A stretch of DNA of 64,000 nucleotides from JAFTYO01 sp045644765 (GTDB lineage Bacteria > Pseudomonadota > Alphaproteobacteria > RF32 > CAG-239), in NCBI GenBank assembly GCA_045644765.1, contig JAZRHM010000010.1, positions 1-64,000 of the forward strand, written 5' to 3'. This document shows positions 18,646-27,906 of the stretch, piece after piece; positions within the stretch are counted from its first letter, which is position 1, and each line of letters starts with the position of its first letter. The translations under genes were made by a program, and so were the position numbers. The notes under the pieces were generated by a model that was not told where the DNA came from, made no database searches, and saw only the letters and a program-made list of their open reading frames with translations.

Positions 18646-19059
18646 ATGACAGAAATTCTTGTCTTAAAAAAAAGAAAAGATTTTGTAAGAGTCGCCAAAG
18701 GAGTAAGTAAGGTTACAAAAACCGCCATACTTCAGGCGGCTCCCAGTTTATCTGAAGAGAGCGCACCTCCTAAAATTGGTTATACAACTACAAAAAAAAT
18801 TGGAAAAGCTAATGTCCGTAATAAGGCTAGGCGACGTATGCGAGCCGTTATCAGAGAACTTTTACCGATTTATGGCATGGATAACATTGAATATGTGTTA
18901 ATAGGAAGGCATAATACTCATTGTTGCCCTTACAAAGAGCTACGTTCAGATATTAAATGGGCAATAAAGAAAGCAAACTCAATAATCATTCCTGAAGAAA
19001 ATTCCAATACAATCGTAACAGAGGATATCCATGAAAACTCTGCTGATATGTCTTGTTAA
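18646..19059 (+). CDS. rnpA: Ribonuclease P protein component
   Basis: This 137-residue basic protein is the protein cofactor that helps the RNase P RNA bind precursor tRNAs and cut their 5' leaders. The family RNR signature is seen as IGKANVRNKARRRMRAVIRE. An N-terminal LKKRKDFVRVAKG matches the usual L..R.dF..v...G pattern. The gene lies nine bases after rpmH and its 3' end overlaps yidD by 29 bases, the common arrangement rpmH-rnpA-yidD-yidC. No clear ribosome site precedes the ATG, suggesting coupling to rpmH translation. The C-terminal 20 residues (after IIIPEEN) are a poorly conserved acidic tail. Confidence 0.95.
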   Translation: MTEILVLKKRKDFVRVAKGVSKVTKTAILQAAPSLSEESAPPKIGYTTTKKIGKANVRNKARRRMRAVIRELLPIYGMDNIEYVLIGRHNTHCCPYKELRSDIKWAIKKANSIIIPEENSNTIVTEDIHENSADMSC

Positions 19060-19258
19060 ATTTTACCAAAAATTTATATCGCCTTTTTGTTCAGGATGCT
19101 GCAGATATAGACCGACTTGTTCTGAATATATGATAGAAGCCCTAAAAGAACATGGTGTAATCAAAGGAACATATTTAGGAATACGCAGAATACTACGTTG
19201 TCACCCATGGGGAGGTTCCGGATATGACCCTGTCCCTAAAAAAAATAAAAAGAGTTAG
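19031..19258 (+). CDS. yidD: Membrane protein insertion efficiency factor YidD
   Basis: This 75-residue protein shows the whole YidD signature: FYQKFISPF, the cysteine-bearing CRYRPTCSEYMIEAL, GTYLGIRRILRCHPW and a final GGSGYDPVP. YidD is a small amphipathic protein on the inner face of the membrane that assists YidC-dependent insertion. It overlaps rnpA by 29 bases and precedes yidC by 84 bases. A GAGG motif (19021-19024) lies inside rnpA just before its ATG. Confidence 0.95.
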   Translation: MKTLLICLVKFYQKFISPFCSGCCRYRPTCSEYMIEALKEHGVIKGTYLGIRRILRCHPWGGSGYDPVPKKNKKS

Positions 19259-19342
19259 TTATAAAGGTGCTTATTTGCTTGATTTTAGAAAAAATATGTT
19301 CTAAAAAGCAACATCTAACGTTTATTTTCAGGAGTATTTAAG

Positions 19343-21013
19343 GTGAAAGAAGAAACAAAAAGTTTATATTTAGCTATAACAGCCGCCGTTTTAATTATAT
19401 TTGGAGTCAACCACTTTTTTCCTGCTCAGAAAACTTATAATAGTACCAGCGAAGAAGTAGCAGAAACTCCAAAAGTTTCAGATTTAAACACTGATATTGA
19501 TGTTATTCAAGATAATGTTTTGCCGGCTCAAGACATTATAGCACTTGAAGATAGCGTAATCGTAGAAAATTCAGATATAAAAGGCTCTATCCGTGTTAAA
19601 GGAGCTCGATTTGATTATATCAGTTTATCAAAATATAAACAAACTCTTGAAGAAAACAGTGAAAATATCGAACTTTTACAACCTGCAAAAACATCAACAC
19701 CATACTTTGCCGAATTTGGTTGGTTAAGCACTTCAGCCGACATTAAAGTTCCAACCTCAGAAACTGTTTGGAAAGTTATTGGCGATAAATTAACACCAGA
19801 AACCCCCATAACATTAACATGGGATAATAAACAAGGATTGAAATTTATTAAAACTATTTCACTTGATGAAAACTACCTCTTTAACATCACACAAACAGTC
19901 GAAAACAATACAAAAAATCCGGTTGTTTTATATCCTTACGGGTTAATTAGCCGTAAAGTTGATATGAAAAAACAAAAACGTTCTGTCGTTCATGAAGGTT
20001 TTAGTGGCGTAATAAACGGTTCACTTGAAGAAATAAAATTTAATGAGCTTGAGGAAAAAGAAACAGAAAATTTTGAAACCAAAGGCGGATGGTTCGGTTT
20101 TTCAGACAGATATTGGTTCACTGCAATTGTATTAGATAACAGTGCAACATCTAACGTTAAAATCAGCCACAACTCCAATGACGTTTTCCAAACAGATTAT
20201 CGTGGACCTGCTATAACTATTGCAACAGGATCAGCATCAACAAACAGCATTCGTTTTTATACCGGAGCAAAAGAAATTAAACTGTTGGATAAATATGCAG
20301 ATAATAACAAAATTGAAAAATTTGATTTAGCTGTAGATTTTGGATGGTACTATTTCTTAACTAAACCGTTTTTCTACATCTTAACATTTTTATATAATAT
20401 AATCGGAAATATGGGATGGGCAATATTGTTATTTGCTGCATTTTTGAGACTCGCCATGTTACCAATTGCCAACGCTTCTTATGAAAGCATGACAAAAATG
20501 AAAAAAATGCAACCAAAAGTTATGCTTTTACAAGAAATGTATAAAAATGATAAAATGCGTTTACAACAAGAAACTATGGAATTATATCGTAAGGAAAAAA
20601 TTAATCCGGCTGCAGGATGCTTGCCTTTATTCATACAAATTCCTGTTTTTTTCTCACTATATAAAGTTTTAAACATAGCCATTGAGATAAGACATGCTCC
20701 ATTTATCGGATGGATTAAAGACCTATCAGCACCAGATCCTCTGACTATTTCAGTTTGGTCTCATATTCCGTTACCATCGCTGTTAGATATCGGTATTTGG
20801 CCTATCTTAATGGGATTTACCATGTGGTTCCAACAAAAACTTAATCCGACTCCGACAAATAAAGACCAAGCACGTATGTTTGCGATTATGCCTTTGATTT
20901 TCACATTAATGTTGGGACAATTTGCTTCAGGACTTGTTATTTACTGGACACTTAGTAACGTTTTATCAATTATGCAACAAAAGTTCATAATGAAAAAGCA
21001 TGGTGTAAAATAA
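19343..21013 (+). CDS. yidC: Membrane protein insertase YidC
   Basis: This 556-residue inner-membrane insertase folds and inserts membrane proteins with or without SecYEG. It has an N-terminal helix (about 8-25), a large periplasmic beta domain (about 60-330), and the conserved 60-kDa core (about 345-550) with five helices, including GNMGWAILLFAAFLRLAMLP with the hydrophilic-groove Arg in FLRLAMLP and INPAAGCLPLFIQIPVFFSL. The tail NVLSIMQQKFIMKKHG is typical. The start is GTG 19343 with AGGAG eight bases upstream. Its stop overlaps the start of engB by one base (TAATG), implying translational coupling. Confidence 0.96.
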   Translation: MKEETKSLYLAITAAVLIIFGVNHFFPAQKTYNSTSEEVAETPKVSDLNTDIDVIQDNVLPAQDIIALEDSVIVENSDIKGSIRVKGARFDYISLSKYKQTLEENSENIELLQPAKTSTPYFAEFGWLSTSADIKVPTSETVWKVIGDKLTPETPITLTWDNKQGLKFIKTISLDENYLFNITQTVENNTKNPVVLYPYGLISRKVDMKKQKRSVVHEGFSGVINGSLEEIKFNELEEKETENFETKGGWFGFSDRYWFTAIVLDNSATSNVKISHNSNDVFQTDYRGPAITIATGSASTNSIRFYTGAKEIKLLDKYADNNKIEKFDLAVDFGWYYFLTKPFFYILTFLYNIIGNMGWAILLFAAFLRLAMLPIANASYESMTKMKKMQPKVMLLQEMYKNDKMRLQQETMELYRKEKINPAAGCLPLFIQIPVFFSLYKVLNIAIEIRHAPFIGWIKDLSAPDPLTISVWSHIPLPSLLDIGIWPILMGFTMWFQQKLNPTPTNKDQARMFAIMPLIFTLMLGQFASGLVIYWTLSNVLSIMQQKFIMKKHGVK

Positions 21014-21654
21014 TGACCGAAACTGATTTTAACTTCGATGCTGAAACCTTAGAGGCCGGAAGAAAACTTTTTACGCGCCCATGCACTTTCATGCTTAGCG
21101 TGGCGAATTTAGACCAACTTCCAGCCTCCGATAAAGATGAAATAGCTTTTGTCGGGCGTTCAAATGTCGGAAAATCAAGTTTGATAAACGCTCTTTTTAG
21201 TAAAACAGGATTGGCAAAAACATCATCAACACCGGGACGCACACAACAACTTAATTTTTTTAATCTAGACAATAAACTTTATTTAGTTGATTTACCGGGA
21301 TATGGGTTTGCCAAAGCTCCACCTGAAGATGTTAAAAAGTGGCAAAGAACGATGAATTTATACCTACAAGGCAGACCAAATTTACGCCGAGTATTTCTAC
21401 TTGTTGATAGTAGGCATGGTATTAAAAAAATTGATGAAGACATAATGAAAACGCTTGATAGTGCTGCTGTTACATATCAAATAATTCTGACTAAAACAGA
21501 TAAAATAAATCGCCAAGAACTAACAAAATTAATAAATGATACGCAAACATGCCTAAAACTACATGCTGCTGCACACCCAATAGTTTACGCGACCAGTTCC
21601 GAGAAAAAAGAAGGTCTGGAAAACATACGAGCTGAAATTGCAATATTAGCTTAA
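21013..21654 (+). CDS. engB: Ribosome biogenesis GTPase EngB/YsxC
   Basis: This 213-residue TrmE-Era-EngA-EngB type GTPase acts late in large-subunit assembly and is usually essential. Visible GTPase motifs are G1 GRSNVGKSSLINAL, G2 STPGRTQQLNFF, G3 LVDLPGYGFAKAP and G4 LTKTDKINR, with a G5-like YATSSEKKEG. Length matches the family (about 200). It directly follows yidC by a one-base stop/start overlap, an order common in Alphaproteobacteria. Confidence 0.95.
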   Translation: MTETDFNFDAETLEAGRKLFTRPCTFMLSVANLDQLPASDKDEIAFVGRSNVGKSSLINALFSKTGLAKTSSTPGRTQQLNFFNLDNKLYLVDLPGYGFAKAPPEDVKKWQRTMNLYLQGRPNLRRVFLLVDSRHGIKKIDEDIMKTLDSAAVTYQIILTKTDKINRQELTKLINDTQTCLKLHAAAHPIVYATSSEKKEGLENIRAEIAILA

Positions 21655-21750
21655 AATCTGTGTTTTAAATTATGTATCAATAAGTATATTTTTGGTTTGG
21701 AATTTCAAAGTATTTGCTTTATATTAATCCATGAAAACATGGAGGAAGGT

Positions 21751-23826
21751 ATGCATAATTATATCAATTCGGTTACCGAAGAACAAGCGATCAAAGATTT
21801 AGAATTTATAGCCAAAGAGATGGCTAAAGCCGATATTGCGTATTATCAAAATGATGATCCATATTTAACAGATGCTCAATACGATTTTTTAAAACTTAAG
21901 AATGAACTGTTAGAAAAAAAATTTCCTCATCTAATTCGTGAAGATAGTCCATCAAAAAAAATAGGCGCCCCTATAAAATCTGATTTTTCAAAGATTGAGC
22001 ATAAAGTACCAATGCTTTCATTAGGTGATATTTTCTCAGAAGAAGAATTAATCGATTTTGTAAAAAGTGTTCAAAGATTTTTGAATACAGATTCTGATAT
22101 AGAAATGACATCAGAACCCAAAATGGATGGGTTATCATTTTCTGCTCGTTATGAAAATGGCATATTAGTAAAAGGAGCAACCAGAGGTGATGGCACAACA
22201 GGTGAAGATATAACCCAAAACTTAAAAACCATAAAAAATTTACCACATTTTATTAATGCTCCCGATTTTCCGGACATAATGGAAGTCAGAGGAGAAGTAT
22301 ATATGTCGAAAGATGATTTTTTTGCTTTAAACAAAAAGCAAATATCTCAAAATAAGAAAACTTTTGCTAACCCAAGAAATGCGGCTGCCGGTTCATTAAG
22401 ACAGCTTGATGCCGATATAACAAAAGGGCGTAACTTAAGCTTGATTGTTTATACTTGGGGTGAAGTATCTGATATAAATTGGAAAACACAGAGCGAATTT
22501 TTACAAAAAGTGGAAAAATGGGGTTTTCCGGTAAATCCGTATAATAAACTTTGCCATAACTTACAAGACGTAATAAAAAGCTATGAAATTTTGTTACAAA
22601 CCAGAGCTGATTTACCATATGATATAGATGGTATTGTTTATAAAGTAAACTCATTAAACCTACAACAACGATTAGGCTATTTAACCAGAACACCTCGTTT
22701 TGCAATTGCACATAAATTTCCGGCAGAAAAAGCTATCACAAAAATAAACAATATACGTATACAAGTAGGACGTACAGGAGCGTTAACGCCCGTTGCCGAT
22801 TTAGAACCTATTAATGTTGGCGGAGTGATGGTATCTCATGCCACACTTCATAATGAAGATGAAATTAAAAGAAAAGATATCCGTATCGGAGACTATGTTC
22901 AAATTCAACGCGCCGGAGATGTAATTCCACAAGTCCTATCCGTAGTTTCAGAAAAAAGAAAACATAATTTACAAGAATTTGAATTTCCACATATTTGTCC
23001 TGAATGCGGTGCACATGCTATTAAAGAAGATGACGAAGCCATTCGTCGTTGCACAGGTGGATTAAGTTGCCCAGCACAAGCAATGGAACGTATAAAACAC
23101 TTTGTATCAAGAGATGCATTTAACATAGAAGGATTGGGTTCTAAAATTATTGAGGATTTTTTCAAAGAAGGAATTTTAACTAATCCGGCAGATATTTTTA
23201 CATTAGAAGAAAGAAATGGTGGAGATGATTTGTTTTCTCAAGCACAAGGTTTACATCTTGAAAAAAGAGACGGTTGGGGTCAAAAATCAATTGACAATTT
23301 ATTTAATGCTATAAAAGAAAAAAGAAATATAACTTTACAAAAATTTATTTATGCATTGGGTATACGTCAAGTAGGAACTGCAACATCATTATTAATTGCA
23401 AAAAACTACACATCTTTTGAAAATTTTAAAACTGCAATGAAAAATGAACATATCGATAAACTTTTAAGTATTGATGGCATAGGGCCGGCCATGGCTAAAG
23501 ATATCACCGAATTCTTCAAAGAGGAACATAATAATCAGATTATAGCTCAATTGCTTAACTATGTTAATGTAGAAGATTATGAACAACAAAATACCTTAAA
23601 TTCATTTTTTGCAGGAAAAACTATTGTATTTACCGGCACATTAGAACAAATGACAAGAGCCGAAGCTAAATCATTAGGAGTAAAACTTGGTGCAAAAGTT
23701 GCAGGTTCTGTATCTAATAATACGGATTATGTAATTGTAGGAACTGATGCAGGTTCAAAAGCAAAAAAAGCTATTGAATTGGGCATAACAATTTTGAACG
23801 AAGAAGAATTTCTAAATAAAATATAA
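21751..23826 (+). CDS. ligA: NAD-dependent DNA ligase
   Basis: This 691-residue ligase seals nicks in replication and repair using NAD+. The order of parts is Ia domain, nucleotidyltransferase with the adenylated Lys124 in EPKMDGLSF, OB fold (RIQVGRTGALTPVADLEP), a four-Cys zinc finger (CPECG ... CTGGLSCPAQ), helix-hairpin-helix repeats (IDGIGPAMAKDI) and a C-terminal BRCT domain (about 610-691, FAGKTIVFTGTLEQMTRAEA). The start at 21751 is chosen because GGAGG sits five bases upstream; in-frame upstream starts at 21739 and 21697 would overlap or precede that site. All catalytic elements are intact. Confidence 0.96.
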   Translation: MHNYINSVTEEQAIKDLEFIAKEMAKADIAYYQNDDPYLTDAQYDFLKLKNELLEKKFPHLIREDSPSKKIGAPIKSDFSKIEHKVPMLSLGDIFSEEELIDFVKSVQRFLNTDSDIEMTSEPKMDGLSFSARYENGILVKGATRGDGTTGEDITQNLKTIKNLPHFINAPDFPDIMEVRGEVYMSKDDFFALNKKQISQNKKTFANPRNAAAGSLRQLDADITKGRNLSLIVYTWGEVSDINWKTQSEFLQKVEKWGFPVNPYNKLCHNLQDVIKSYEILLQTRADLPYDIDGIVYKVNSLNLQQRLGYLTRTPRFAIAHKFPAEKAITKINNIRIQVGRTGALTPVADLEPINVGGVMVSHATLHNEDEIKRKDIRIGDYVQIQRAGDVIPQVLSVVSEKRKHNLQEFEFPHICPECGAHAIKEDDEAIRRCTGGLSCPAQAMERIKHFVSRDAFNIEGLGSKIIEDFFKEGILTNPADIFTLEERNGGDDLFSQAQGLHLEKRDGWGQKSIDNLFNAIKEKRNITLQKFIYALGIRQVGTATSLLIAKNYTSFENFKTAMKNEHIDKLLSIDGIGPAMAKDITEFFKEEHNNQIIAQLLNYVNVEDYEQQNTLNSFFAGKTIVFTGTLEQMTRAEAKSLGVKLGAKVAGSVSNNTDYVIVGTDAGSKAKKAIELGITILNEEEFLNKI

Positions 23827-23905
23827 GAATTTTGATATTTTATTTGAAATAAAAAAATTGTATGATATAATATTAAATATAATTTGTAATTATAAGGAGT
23901 TTATA

Positions 23906-24355
23906 ATGAGGTTATTTTTTTGTTTATTCACATCCATCATGTTTTTCAGCGTTATAGCCAATGCTAATACGTCAGTAACTGATATTACCGAGAATGAAGA
24001 TATCGCAATACAAAACTTACCGGAAGAAGAGAATAATATTGGAGAGGAGGCCCTTTCCGACACCCTTTCAGAAAAGGATAATAACAAAGATAAATATCGT
24101 CTGTCAAATAACGAACCTAAGCTAAATGCAGCTCAAATTTTCGAAAAACAAATGTTAGCTAAGAGAAAAAATAAAAATAACAAAGTTAAAAGAAACAATC
24201 GTAAAAATGGTTCAGGTGCATCATATAATACAAATAAATCTTCTAACAAGAGCAAACCGACTAATAAACGTAGTAGTGGAAACAGCAAAAAACGTAGTGG
24301 TAAAAAAAGTGGAGGCGGACTCTCTTCTTTATCTTCAGGCATGTTCGTAAAATAA
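23906..24355 (+). CDS. Small secreted protein, acidic then strongly basic
   Basis: I do not recognise a family. The 149-residue product starts with a signal peptide (MRLFFCLFTSIMFFSVIANA). The next about 60 residues are acidic (TENEDIAIQNLPEEENNIGE). The last about 75 are a low-complexity Lys/Asn/Ser/Gly-rich basic tail (KNKNNKVKRNNRKNGSG, KKRSGKKSGGG). AAGGAG at 23894-23899 fixes the ATG at 23906; an upstream in-frame ATG at 23858 lacks a site. The mature protein would be a disordered, charge-segregated periplasmic or surface peptide, possibly nucleic-acid or polysaccharide binding, which is speculation. It lies 18 bases before the next gene. Confidence 0.65.
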   Translation: MRLFFCLFTSIMFFSVIANANTSVTDITENEDIAIQNLPEEENNIGEEALSDTLSEKDNNKDKYRLSNNEPKLNAAQIFEKQMLAKRKNKNNKVKRNNRKNGSGASYNTNKSSNKSKPTNKRSSGNSKKRSGKKSGGGLSSLSSGMFVK

Positions 24356-24373
24356 TCATTTTAGGGACTTATA

Positions 24374-27181
24374 ATGAAAAGCATTATACAAACCAGACGT
24401 TTTCTTCCGTTAATGGTTACGCAGTTTTTGGGCGCATTAAACGATAATCTTTTTAAAAATGCATTATTAACATTAGTTACATTAAAAATGGCCGAACAGT
24501 CAGATATTTTATCAAATGTTATAGCCGGACTTTTTATTCTGCCTTTCTTCTTATTTTCTGCATGGGCAGGAGAAATTGCAGATAAATATTCCAGAGATAA
24601 AATTGCAAAAACCTTAAAAATAATTGAAATTATTTTAATGATAGGAGTAGGAGTTGCTTATTATACATCAAGTCTTGCATGTTTAATAATTTTAATTGCA
24701 TTAATGGGAACTCAATCTGCGTTTTTTGGTCCGGTTAAATATGCACTACTGCCTCAGCAACTAAATCCCGAAGAATTAATAGAAGGTAATGCTTACATTG
24801 AAGCAACAACTTATATTGCAATTTTAGGAGGGCTAATTACAGGCACATTATTGCCTATTCAAATAAGTATTTGTGTGCTTATAATTTTAGCAGTTATAGG
24901 ATATATATCCTCTCTTAAAATTTTACATGCACCGGCCCCTCGCCCACAACTGCAAATCAACAAAAATTTATTCACTGCAATGAAATTAAATTTCACATTT
25001 CTTCAGAAGCACAAGTATATTTTACAGAGCATCTTAGGAGCAAGTTGGTTTTGGACAATAGGAGCTTTGGTAGCTGTTCAAATTTATCCTTTATGCGGTA
25101 AAATAATAAATGCCGATAAAGGAACAATAACATTCTTTTTGATTTTGTTTTCTTTAGGTGTAGCATTTGGTTCTTATGTATGTAATCGTATATTAAAAGG
25201 TGAAATAAACATGATATATGTGCCATTATGCGCACTTGGTATGTCAGCTTGTTTGTTTTGGATCTTTCTCTTAAGTTCTAACTACCCCACCGCCCAACAA
25301 ACCTTAAACTTTATAGAATTTATTAAGGCAAAAAATTCTATCGGATTTTCTATAAGTTTATTTATGTTAGCATTTTTTGGTGGTTTATATATTATTCCAC
25401 TTAATGCTTTTATGCAAAATCGTGCTCCCAAAGCTTATACCGCATCTGTTATTGCCGGAAACAACATAATAAATTCATTAGGTATGACAGGAGCCGCAAT
25501 ATTTGCAATTATTTTATTCAAGCTCGGTTTCACTCTTCCACAATTATTTCTAATCATGAGCATAATTTCGTTAGTTGTTGCAATATACATTTGTTCATTA
25601 CTACCGGATACATTAACTCGATCAATCTTACAAACAATTTTACGTTTTATGTTTCGCACCAAAGTTACCGGATATACAAACTTTAAAAAAGCAGGATCCA
25701 AAGTTTTGATTATTGCAAATCATACTTCTTTATTGGATGGGATTTTAATAGCTGCTTTTATGCCTGAACGCATAACATTCGCTATAACATCTGCTTGGAC
25801 GGGCAAATGGTTTATGCCGATAATAAGATTATTGGTAGATTTCTACCCTCTTGATATGATGAATCCTCTTTCTATACGAAATCTGATTGAAGAAATAAAA
25901 AAAGGTAGAAAAGTAGTAATTTTCCCGGAAGGAAGAATTTCACTTACCGGTAAAATTATGCAAGTTTTTGATGGTGCAGCCATGATTGCATCAAAAGCCG
26001 GTGCAAAGATACTACCAGTAAAAATTTCCGGAGCACATTATTCAACATTATCATACGTCAATGATAAATTTTATACCAAAGCTTTTCCTGAAATAGATTT
26101 ACACATAATGCCTGCTTGCGTATTTAACGTCACACACGATAAAAATAATCGCACACAAGCAACAAGAAAACTTTATGAAATAATGACTGAAATGTCGCTA
26201 AACGCCATAAATTATCCAAGTACATTATTTGAAGCTCTACTTAACAGCTCCAAAACAAATAAAAAAGACCATATCATAATAGGAGATATCATTAACGGAA
26301 AAATCTCATACAATGATTTAATTAAAAATGCTATAAATTATGGTGAAACATTAAACAAATTTATTGGAGACAAAACAAATATCGGCATTTGCATTCCTTC
26401 CGGTTTTATGTTTGCAACCATATTTTGGGCTTTGCAATATTTAAACAAGACAACTATTATAATAGATGAAAACAGTTTAGAAAAACAAATAAAAGATGCT
26501 AACGTTGAAGTTTTAATCGGAATAAAAGATTATGAAAATTTGAGTTGTCACACAATAAATATCCAAAATATAAAACCCTCAAAATTTATCAGAAAGCATA
26601 CCTATGCTTCTTGTAAAACATCATTAATACTATTTAAAAACAACCAAAAACTTGAATATAGTGCTCATGACATCTTAAAATCATATTATGAGTTAGATTG
26701 CGTACTACCTTTTAACTTAAAAGATATAGCTATAAGCACTTTATCGTCTCACAATCCTGACGGCTTTATTTTAGGATTCATACTACCGATTTTAAGTGGC
26801 GTTAAAACATATTTTATACCTAAAGTAAATCCTAAAATTTTATCCAATATTTGTTACGATTTGTCTGCAAGCATAATTTTTGCCGACGCTACTATTTATA
26901 AAAGCAGCATGGAGTTTTCATCTTCTTTTGATTTTTTCAAAATACGTATGGCTTTTAGCATCGGAGAAAAAGTTAATGAAGAAACACTTGAACATTGGTT
27001 AAAACATTTTAATATCCGTATTTTAGAAGGTTTTATCCCTGATAACAGTGCTATAATTGCAACTATAAACACCCCTATTTATTATAAGTTTAATTCTTTA
27101 GGATGTAAAATATCTTCCAATAACAAAATATTGCAATCATTAGAATTTGATAATATGGGTTTTGCCACAGGAAAAAAATAA
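24374..27181 (+). CDS. LplT-like MFS / PlsC acyltransferase / degenerate acyl-ligase fusion
   Basis: This 935-residue fusion resembles the Aas/LplT system that brings lysophospholipids back across the inner membrane and re-acylates them. Residues of about 1-415 are a 12-helix MFS transporter (FLGALNDNLFKNALLTLVTL is the LplT-type start). Residues of about 430-620 are a PlsC domain with the HX4D motif H450-TSLL-D455 and FPEGRISLTGK. The last about 280 residues look like the N-terminal half of an AMP-forming acyl-ACP ligase, but no Ser/Gly-rich P-loop or C-terminal lid is found. Full three-domain proteins have about 1,100-1,150 residues, so the ligase part is shortened and probably inactive. 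AGGGA lies upstream of the ATG. Confidence 0.85.
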   Translation: MKSIIQTRRFLPLMVTQFLGALNDNLFKNALLTLVTLKMAEQSDILSNVIAGLFILPFFLFSAWAGEIADKYSRDKIAKTLKIIEIILMIGVGVAYYTSSLACLIILIALMGTQSAFFGPVKYALLPQQLNPEELIEGNAYIEATTYIAILGGLITGTLLPIQISICVLIILAVIGYISSLKILHAPAPRPQLQINKNLFTAMKLNFTFLQKHKYILQSILGASWFWTIGALVAVQIYPLCGKIINADKGTITFFLILFSLGVAFGSYVCNRILKGEINMIYVPLCALGMSACLFWIFLLSSNYPTAQQTLNFIEFIKAKNSIGFSISLFMLAFFGGLYIIPLNAFMQNRAPKAYTASVIAGNNIINSLGMTGAAIFAIILFKLGFTLPQLFLIMSIISLVVAIYICSLLPDTLTRSILQTILRFMFRTKVTGYTNFKKAGSKVLIIANHTSLLDGILIAAFMPERITFAITSAWTGKWFMPIIRLLVDFYPLDMMNPLSIRNLIEEIKKGRKVVIFPEGRISLTGKIMQVFDGAAMIASKAGAKILPVKISGAHYSTLSYVNDKFYTKAFPEIDLHIMPACVFNVTHDKNNRTQATRKLYEIMTEMSLNAINYPSTLFEALLNSSKTNKKDHIIIGDIINGKISYNDLIKNAINYGETLNKFIGDKTNIGICIPSGFMFATIFWALQYLNKTTIIIDENSLEKQIKDANVEVLIGIKDYENLSCHTINIQNIKPSKFIRKHTYASCKTSLILFKNNQKLEYSAHDILKSYYELDCVLPFNLKDIAISTLSSHNPDGFILGFILPILSGVKTYFIPKVNPKILSNICYDLSASIIFADATIYKSSMEFSSSFDFFKIRMAFSIGEKVNEETLEHWLKHFNIRILEGFIPDNSAIIATINTPIYYKFNSLGCKISSNNKILQSLEFDNMGFATGKK

Positions 27182-27272
27182 CTTACATTTATACTAACGA
27201 TATATATTTTTTTGGATATTGATAAATAAAATCTTTTAATATACAATTAGGTATAATATATGGAGTTAGTTT

Positions 27273-27905
27273 ATGTTTTTTTTGAAAAAGGTACAAACAG
27301 GAAGATCTATGGTTGAGATGCTTGGCGTGCTTGCCATAATAGGTGTGTTGTCTGTTGCCGCAATTTCCGGCTATTCTAAAGCAATGACAAAACATAAGCT
27401 AAATCAACACGCACAAGCTATATCCTTATTAATAAACAATTTTTTGCAAGCTAAAGAAACGCTTCCCAAACCACCTAAAGGTGCTACACAATATTATGGT
27501 GAAATTTTAAAAAAACTAAATCTGTTACCGGATGGTATCAAATATGTATCTAACTCAACATTACAAGATAAATATTTCAAAGTAAACATGACACCTTACC
27601 ATAACATGGTAAATAATCAAGATTTTGGAGGTATAGGCTTTTCCTTCGGTTCGAAGGCCAATAATAGAGCCGATATTTGTCGCAATGTTGTTTTTGCAGC
27701 AAAAGAAAATGCTGAAAACTTATGGTTATTGGAAACAGGTAAATCATTATCTGGTACAACACAATATTCCGGACATGCATACGGAAATAAATATTGCAGC
27801 GGAAAAAATAAATGTATTCAAAATCTTACATTACAAGATACTGAACAATTATGTCAAGTGTGTGAAGAAGGTGCTAATTGCATTCTTTATGTTTTATGGA
27901 AATAA
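27273..27905 (+). CDS. Type IV pilin-like protein (GRSMVEMLGV family), copy 1
   Basis: This 210-residue protein has a 10-residue basic leader ending in Gly10, then RSMVE with Glu at +5 and a long hydrophobic helix (MLGVLAIIGVLSVAAISGYS). This is the prepilin peptidase signature G|xxxxE of type IV pilins and type II secretion pseudopilins. The C-terminal region is variable and has several Cys (CRNVV, CSGKNKCIQN, CQVCEEGANC) that could form disulfides. GGAG lies ten bases before the ATG. It is monocistronic and convergent with rodA, with only one base between the stop codons. No pilus assembly gene is nearby. The N-terminal 30 residues are almost the same as in the gene at 37757. Confidence 0.8.
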   Translation: MFFLKKVQTGRSMVEMLGVLAIIGVLSVAAISGYSKAMTKHKLNQHAQAISLLINNFLQAKETLPKPPKGATQYYGEILKKLNLLPDGIKYVSNSTLQDKYFKVNMTPYHNMVNNQDFGGIGFSFGSKANNRADICRNVVFAAKENAENLWLLETGKSLSGTTQYSGHAYGNKYCSGKNKCIQNLTLQDTEQLCQVCEEGANCILYVLWK

Positions 27906-27906
27906 A

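Noticed and set aside
21697..21750. An upstream start for ligA adding 18 residues
   Set aside because: GGAGG at 21741-21745 lies inside the added part and fits the start at 21751 instead.
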